Assembly: GCA_039881045.1 (NCBI GenBank)
Contig: JAYWVB010000041.1
Coordinates: 124,001-188,000 of the forward strand
From: Chaetomium olivaceum
Taxonomy: Eukaryota; Ascomycota; Sordariomycetes; Sordariales; Chaetomiaceae
Direction: 5' to 3'
Length of the DNA: 64,000 bases
The notes beneath the pieces were generated by a model. It saw nothing but the letters and a program-made list of their open reading frames with translations. It had not been told where the DNA came from and did not search any database. How positions within the stretch are numbered: position 1 is the stretch's first letter; every line of letters begins with the position of its first letter. Positions 59,001 to 64,000 of this stretch are shown here, in pieces. Both the position numbers and the translations under genes were made by a program.

Positions 59001-60796
59001 CAGCTTGAGCTGAGTGGGAGGCGCCTCGAGGTCAATTTCTTCGTCCCGGGTGACACGAGATCCATCGCGGTTTGCTGGGACTGGTCCCGAGGGCTCGACC
59101 GGAGTGAACGAGAGGCTAGATGGCCGTGGTTTAGCAGACAACTCGGAGCTGCTGGTCTTATCCACAGCCAGTACGCCTGCTGGATCGGAGGACACCACAG
59201 CACGGGACTCCCGTGAGAGACCAACGTTGGTGAAGCCTTCGTTCTCGGTTGCGGCACCTTCCGGCTTGTCGATATCCATCAGGGTCGATACACCCTCATC
59301 CCCTTCGTGCTTGTCTTCCGCGCCAGCATTGCCTGGTTCCATCGAGGGTTCGACCAAGGTGCCCGCTAGCAATTCACCATGCTGCAGGCTGCCCACCCGC
59401 GCCACGGTTGGCTCCTCTTCATATTTGTCCACAGTATCATCGCCCGAGTCTCTTTTCCGAATCGAATCCGTCGCTGTCTGGGTAATATTCTCCGGCCCGC
59501 TACGAGGTGGCAGAGCAATGGTTGATAATTTGGGCGGTTGATGGAGCTGAGCCGCGGCCGATTCCTGGAGCTGTGCTTCCACGCCACTAATCGGTGTCGG
59601 TAGGGACATGGCTGGTGCTGGAGGAGCCGTTGAGACATCCCCGGCGGCACCAGCCTCCCCCTCCCTCTGCGATTTATCCCCAGGAATCTCCTCGGCTCTT
59701 TCTAAATATTGGGTTGTTTCGCTATCAGGGCTCGTGTCTGCGGACGCATCGTGTACAGCGGGGTCAACATCGACTGAGCAGTAGAGCCGGGGGATGACAG
59801 TGTATCGGGATGTCGAGAAGGGTCCGTTGTAAGTGGCTGTTGATGAGAAGCGGTGGGTTCGATATTTTTAAGATCCCGATGCTCGTCGACCACTGATTGT
59901 ACCGGTTTCTGGTCGGTTCGGGAGATTTGTACATCGATGCGAGGAACCTGTGGGATAGTGGGCGAGGCGTGGGGCGACGGATGCAGAGCCGTCGCAGTCG
60001 ACGTACCATCTGCGGATGCATGACTGCCAGTGACGCCATTGACCTGGCCACGGGTCGGTGAATGGGCAGACGTCTCCTTCGCTTGAACTCTCTGGGATCC
60101 GTCCTCGTGTATCTTTGCGGCTATACCTGACGGCTGAGCGGCAGAAGAGACTCCCTGACTGGCGGGCAACGGCTTGACAGTGGCCTGTGATGATGCATGT
60201 TGGCCGGCGCCGCTAGGATACGTCGTCGGTTTATCGAGTTTCGTGCCATTGGTGTAACAAGGTTCGACAGAATCCTTCTCGATCTTAACGGGCGCTGCGA
60301 AGGGTGCGTTCTCGATTGTCGCCGAATCACATATAGCGCGGAGTCGTTGTGCATCGAACAAGACCTTCCGGCGCGCCGGAATGGTGAGCTTGTCGAATCG
60401 CCGGCCCCTGTCAACGTATCGAAACAGATTAGACAGCCAACTTTTAACGCGACGCGACTTTGCAAGTAGATGGACATGATGTTGTTAGTGAGAATAGAAC
60501 ATACTGCAAGATGTTGAATTCGTTCAGAAATTTTTGCTCGGCTAGCGTGGCTGTCGGCGCGTCCGGATCGCTGGGGTCATAGTTGGGAATGCCATCTTCG
60601 TCGGTCGCAACAGCGAAGAGTTCCCGCAACTTGCGTTTCCGCGAGGACGCAATTGACCTACACGACGTTAGCACCGATCATCGTACATCAAAACAATCAG
60701 AAAATTAAGCTCTATCGATTAAAGCTGGTCTTGCCTTATTCCCGACTGTCTTGATTGCAGCAGCTTCAGGCGGTCGGCGAGCGGGAGCTCAGTCAT
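56013..60796 (-). CDS. NuA4 subunit Eaf1/Vid21 (HSA + SANT), three frame breaks
   Basis: Platform subunit of the NuA4 histone acetyltransferase complex. Exons 60796-60735, 60657-60505, 60407-57243 and 57185-56013. The first intron is a GC-AG intron (donor GCAAGA). Three frame changes lie in exon 3: near 59765-59800 and 58100-58115 (one base short each) and near 57430-57450 (net loss of two or gain of one); corrected length about 1518. N-terminal SSRKRKLRELFA and DKLTIPARRKVLFDAQRLRAIC are conserved-looking; an HSA domain at about 600-700 (STWMKPIEKLINQAHK, ILRRVYHLQQHDKW, WDVLLQEMKWMRTDFREE) would bind actin-related proteins; the basic patch PPRKRRRYDYL precedes a SANT/Myb domain at about 915-975 (WTWAEDEQLKSLVREC, WECFERWVSL). 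The tail is Ala/Gln/Pro-rich with long polyQ tracts. Confidence 0.88.
56560..56840 (-). repeat. Gln-rich coding repeats in Eaf1 tail
   Basis: Interrupted CAG/CAA/CCG-type codons encode QQQ, QPQQPQQ and QQQQQVQQTQQ stretches; imperfect trinucleotide and hexanucleotide repeats in the C-terminal tail. Confidence 0.9.
60658..60734 (-). other. GC-AG intron in EAF1
   Basis: 77 bp intron with donor AG|GCAAGA and acceptor GTGTAG, plus a GCTAAC branch-like word 16 bp before the acceptor. It joins SGIR to SIASSRKRK in frame. A conventional GT donor does not give an equally good join. Confidence 0.65.
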
Positions 60797-62024
60797 GTCA
60801 TCGACGACGGCGACATCCGTTTTTTGTCAAACGGATGGCGATGCCGACTTCAACAGGACGATGGGGACCTAGGATGGATTTGGCGGATGATGAAAAATGC
60901 CGGCGTTGCGACTTTTTAACACCGGTTTGAATGCCTGAGCGTGATCGAGCAGAGCGTAAATCTCTGTCCTGCCGTGTTGAGGGGGTTGTCAAGACCATCC
61001 AGTGGGCGGCCGGAACCGGGAAAGATGCCAGTCGGGGGTCAAAAAAGTTAATCCAGGATGTATCCAGGCCTAAAAGGACCGGAAATGGCGGTGCTGACGA
61101 TGACTCGGGGGCTAGTTAGGGGGCGACAAGGCCTAAAACTCCACTGAAATTCTGCCTGGAACAGAAAGGCCTCAGCGAGCCGAAGGCAAAAAGAAACACC
61201 GTGCCCGCGTCCGAAGATTGGCGGCTTTCATACTGTATGAGGGAAGGGGGGTGTGCCACTTCGGCTGATGCTTGGCACCGCGCCGAGGAATATCCGGGGT
61301 CAAGAAGGCACGATGAAAAGAGCGAGCGCAGGAAAGCTCAACGGGAGGAAGCGATGTCTCGATGACGAGTGCGAACGCCGGGTCTGCGTGGCGATGTCTC
61401 CATATTATGATCGGAAGGGCGACAGGGCCGCCGACGCCTAGCGCTGGCCGTCCAGGCCACTCCCCACCGGGTCATCCCCCAGCCATTGTTTGCTTTGCCA
61501 GCGAGCAGGGAAAAGGGCGTCGTGGGGTCCGCATCCTGACTATCTGGTGATCGCAGTGGTCGTCTGTCGTTTTCGCAGCAGCTTCTTCGGTGGGAATTGG
61601 GCCGATCAGAAGGGAATGAGGGTGGAGGATGGGAAGAGAAGACATTTGGTTCGGTGGTGTTAGAAGAAGAACCATTGATCCAGAGCGGCCTCTGACGAGA
61701 CCCGAGTACGGGCATGTGGTCCGTTCTCTGCTGGCTTCGGATAATAGGGACATTCATTCACTCAATGGTAGAAAAGTGCGTTGCCTGAGGCCGCCGTGAG
61801 ACGACTCGCCCCACCATGACAATGTGCAGGTAGGTGCTGACCGGAATCCAAGTCCCCACATATCCGGTCCGGGTGTCATTTGGTTAGTGCCGGGCCAGTG
61901 TGCAACCAACGACGGCATGCTGCCGAGGGTTTGTGACGGCAAAACCAACAACGCCAAACCTTCGAAAAAAAAGAAACTGCGTCTTCGTATCCCCTATTCA
62001 CCAGCTCTCACAACTGCTGACAGC
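60797..62024. other. Divergent intergenic region (EAF1 / SPP2)
   Basis: 1.2 kb between divergent starts. No gene supported: open frames at 61253-61757 have no recognisable features. Confidence 0.55.
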
Positions 62025-62970
62025 ATGCCGGACCACGACGACAAAACCCCCCGAATAGCTATTCAGCTTGGGAAATCATCGACCTCCTCGCCACACATAA
62101 TCAGGAAACGCGCCCGTCCGGCACACGGGAAACGGCATCGAGCTCATGCGCTGGACGAGAATTCCGAATCTGAAGACAACAGCGACCACGAACAGCAAAC
62201 CTACGGCCGCCAGGAAATTGTCACATCCTACGATCTTCTTGGCACAACTGTAGATGATGAAGGATCAAAAAAGCGTAACGGGTCTTCGAAACACGACGCA
62301 TCGGCGGAGAGGGGCCAGAAAGAAGGTTCAGAGGCAAACCAACCGGAAGACACAAATTCGAAGGCTCGCCGGAATGATGCCGGAGCAGATGGCTCGGGAG
62401 TCTCAAGACAAACCAGCCAAGTGGGGCTTGACCATCAACATGAAGGGGGCGGGAGACAGCAAAAAGGCCGGGACGAGGAAAGCGAAGGCACAGGTCGAAG
62501 CTCCCGACTCCGACAATGATTCGAAAGGAGAAAAAGGTGCCCCGAAAACAATTGACGACGAAGCGCTAGATGCTCTCATGGGTTCACGGGTACCGAAGCG
62601 CAAACACCTCGACTCGGACGCTGCTGACCGGGAACCACGACCTGAAGACTATCGATCAGTTCCCATCGATGACTTCGGCGCCCACCTTCTCCGAAACTTT
62701 GGCTGGGATGGGAAAATGAAGGGCAAGGTCAAGGAAGTGACAAGGCACGCCAACCTGACGGGGCTAGGTGCCAAGGATGCAAAAGGCGCCGAGGATCTGG
62801 GCTCTTGGAATCAAAAGACTGCTAAGGACTCCCGTCCCGTGCGACTCGATGACTACCGGAGAGAGGAGAGCAAGAAACGTCAGCGGACCGATGATCGGTA
62901 TGCAGACAGCTACAAGCGGGAGAGGGAGAGGGAAAGAGAGCGAGAGCGGGAACGGGCCAGAGACAGGTAG
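62025..62970 (+). CDS. Pre-mRNA-splicing factor Spp2-like (G-patch), frame-disrupted
   Basis: Spp2 activates the helicase Prp2 before the first splicing step. The start MPDHDDKTPRIAIQLGK at 62025 is preferred. The conserved core DYRSVPIDDFGAHLLRNFGW (a D111/G-patch-like motif) is at about residues 210-235, preceded by SQDKPAKWGLTINMK. The tail is strongly charged and ends in alternating Arg/Glu encoded by GAGAGG-type repeats. The frame shifts once, at about 62320-62375 (net loss of two or gain of one), between the acidic/polar N-terminal half and the ESQDKPAKWGL part; the corrected length is about 314-315 residues. No introns seen. The name rests on the short core motif and overall architecture. 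Confidence 0.72.
62918..62960 (+). repeat. Purine-only GAGAGG/GAGCGG repeat (Arg-Glu tail of Spp2)
   Basis: Nearly all-purine hexanucleotide repeat encoding alternating Arg and Glu. Confidence 0.9.
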
Positions 62971-64000
62971 AACCCACTGCGACACTGCGGCCGTATTCGA
63001 ATCCCACCACCACGAAATACCGTTCCTGAGTTTGAGTATCAAACACGGAAGGGAAATGTGCATGCTGTTCCATCACCTCTCGGAATTTGAGCCAAGTGGG
63101 TATCCGTGACGACGTGGATCAACAACTAATCCAGGACTAACAATCGCCAGAGGAAATGGCTTCACGTATCGGCAAACCTCGCATCTCTTCCAGTCGACAG
63201 CTGGGCACGAGCTTCAGCCTGTCGTTTGTATTGGTTGAGACCGCATCAGCCGCAAGCCGAGGTGGTGCCCAGACTAACCGAGAGGGCAACGCGAGCGACG
63301 CTTGGCTATCACCTGGCTGTCAGGATTCAAGTCGTCGAGTATGCCAGGACATGGACGCAATATCGCATGACTCCAACAATCAGTCAAGCTATACCTTTCT
63401 GACATCGCTGGCTACGAAGGTATTGCAACCTAGGCTAGGTATCGTCGGCTCCGAAAGCAGCCGACTCGTCCACCTGGTCCTGACGGTTTTATCCCGTGAT
63501 GCAAACCATCGCTCCTTGACAACACACAAGTGATAAGGCATCATAACGGCATTGGTCTGATGGACAGGCATAACCCAAGGAAGCGAGACCAAAAGCAAGG
63601 AGTGAAATACTGAACTACCTTGGTGGTTCGGGGGATGCTATGGAGTTATCCTTCCCTCCCCAACATGCTGGAGCAGTTCCCCGTAATCTCAGAGTATTTT
63701 TGGTCTTCTTGTTGCTTTATACAACTTGACGCCGGATGGAACCCTCAATTCCAACGCCACTCCCGCAGCCTTTCTATGAATCGCATCCACAAATCGATTG
63801 GCTATTTCCGCCCCATAAGAACTCGCACAGGAGGACCACAAGGACCGCCTTTTGCATATGCAACATCTCTTTGGTGCCCGCTTTATCTGCAACTCTTCCT
63901 TGTTAGTTGTGCCGATCTAGATATGCATGACGGGACCTGAGCAGTGCCTGGCTGCTACCCTACCCATTGTTGCTTCTGTGTCCGCAAAGCATTGTGATAT
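62971..64000. other. Terminal region without a supportable gene
   Basis: About 1 kb to the end of the window. SPP2 3' sequence, then short open frames on both strands without recognisable features. Confidence 0.55.

Noticed and set aside
61253..61757. Overlapping short frames between EAF1 and SPP2
   Set aside because: Arg-rich on both strands, which reflects GC-rich sequence rather than a conserved protein.
13..62970. Programmed ribosomal frameshifting as the cause of the frame jumps
   Set aside because: No common slippery heptamer or downstream structure is shared by the sites; some are not on homopolymers; and fungi are not known for genome-wide frameshifting. Assembly indels are simpler.
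62990..63010. TTCGAATCCC, a T-loop-like word
   Set aside because: Flanking sequence does not fold into a tRNA cloverleaf and no A box is present.
1..64000. CRISPR array, transposon, secondary-metabolite cluster or viral insertion
   Set aside because: No spaced repeats, transposase, reverse transcriptase, terminal repeats, polyketide/peptide synthetase or viral gene seen on either strand.

Overview
This window is chromosomal DNA from a filamentous ascomycete. The evidence is many short (about 50-75 bp) GT-AG introns with CTAAC/CTGAC-type branch sites, moderately GC-rich exons, pyrimidine-rich leaders, and a gene set typical of Pezizomycotina. The protein sequences read like a sordariomycete, probably Sordariales/Chaetomiaceae; that last step is inference from general resemblance, not from a search. 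I see no transposon, CRISPR array, rRNA, tRNA or secondary-metabolite cluster.

Layout, left to right: an APH-family phosphotransferase (13-1250, -); a tandem-PH-domain protein (2989-4368, +); a secreted GH5 glycoside hydrolase (6211-7518, +); a probable Mediator subunit 2 (7791-9115, -); a three-RRM Pub1/TIA-1 type protein (11272-13041, +); the DYRK kinase Yak1 (15420-18453, +); a small RRM protein (19614-20845, +); an unrecognised Ser/Pro/Arg-rich protein (21639-23077, +); a mitochondrial-type PPR protein (23415-25602, -) head to head with DNA polymerase alpha Pol1 (26193-30798, +); eIF4G (32011-36929, -); a 3.5 kb stretch with no supportable gene; the spliceosomal helicase Aquarius (40418-44981, -) head to head with the THO subunit Hpr1/THOC1 (45400-47870, +); a RING-LON protein (48303-49884, +); an INSIG-family membrane protein (50894-52392, -); the WD40 ribosome-biogenesis factor Mak11 (53929-55494, -); the NuA4 subunit Eaf1/Vid21 (56013-60796, -); and the splicing factor Spp2 (62025-62970, +).

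There is no operon logic. Most genes are housekeeping: transcription (Med2, Eaf1), mRNA splicing and export (Aquarius, Spp2, Hpr1), mRNA fate and translation (Pub1, eIF4G), ribosome and mitochondrial gene expression (Mak11, PPR), DNA replication (Pol1), and stress or sterol signalling (Yak1, INSIG). The two head-to-head pairs are the main places where neighbours could share regulation; the Pol1 side carries an MCB-like cluster.

The most striking signal concerns the data rather than a new system. Eleven conserved genes contain, between them, about sixteen places where the reading frame of an otherwise well-preserved protein jumps with no usable intron. Eleven jumps behave as the loss of one base, often in or beside a short homopolymer; the other five need a net loss of two bases or gain of one. 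Systematic indel errors in the assembly are the simplest reading. Coordinates below are given as the sequence stands, with the breaks described. I did not find a convincing undescribed biological system.
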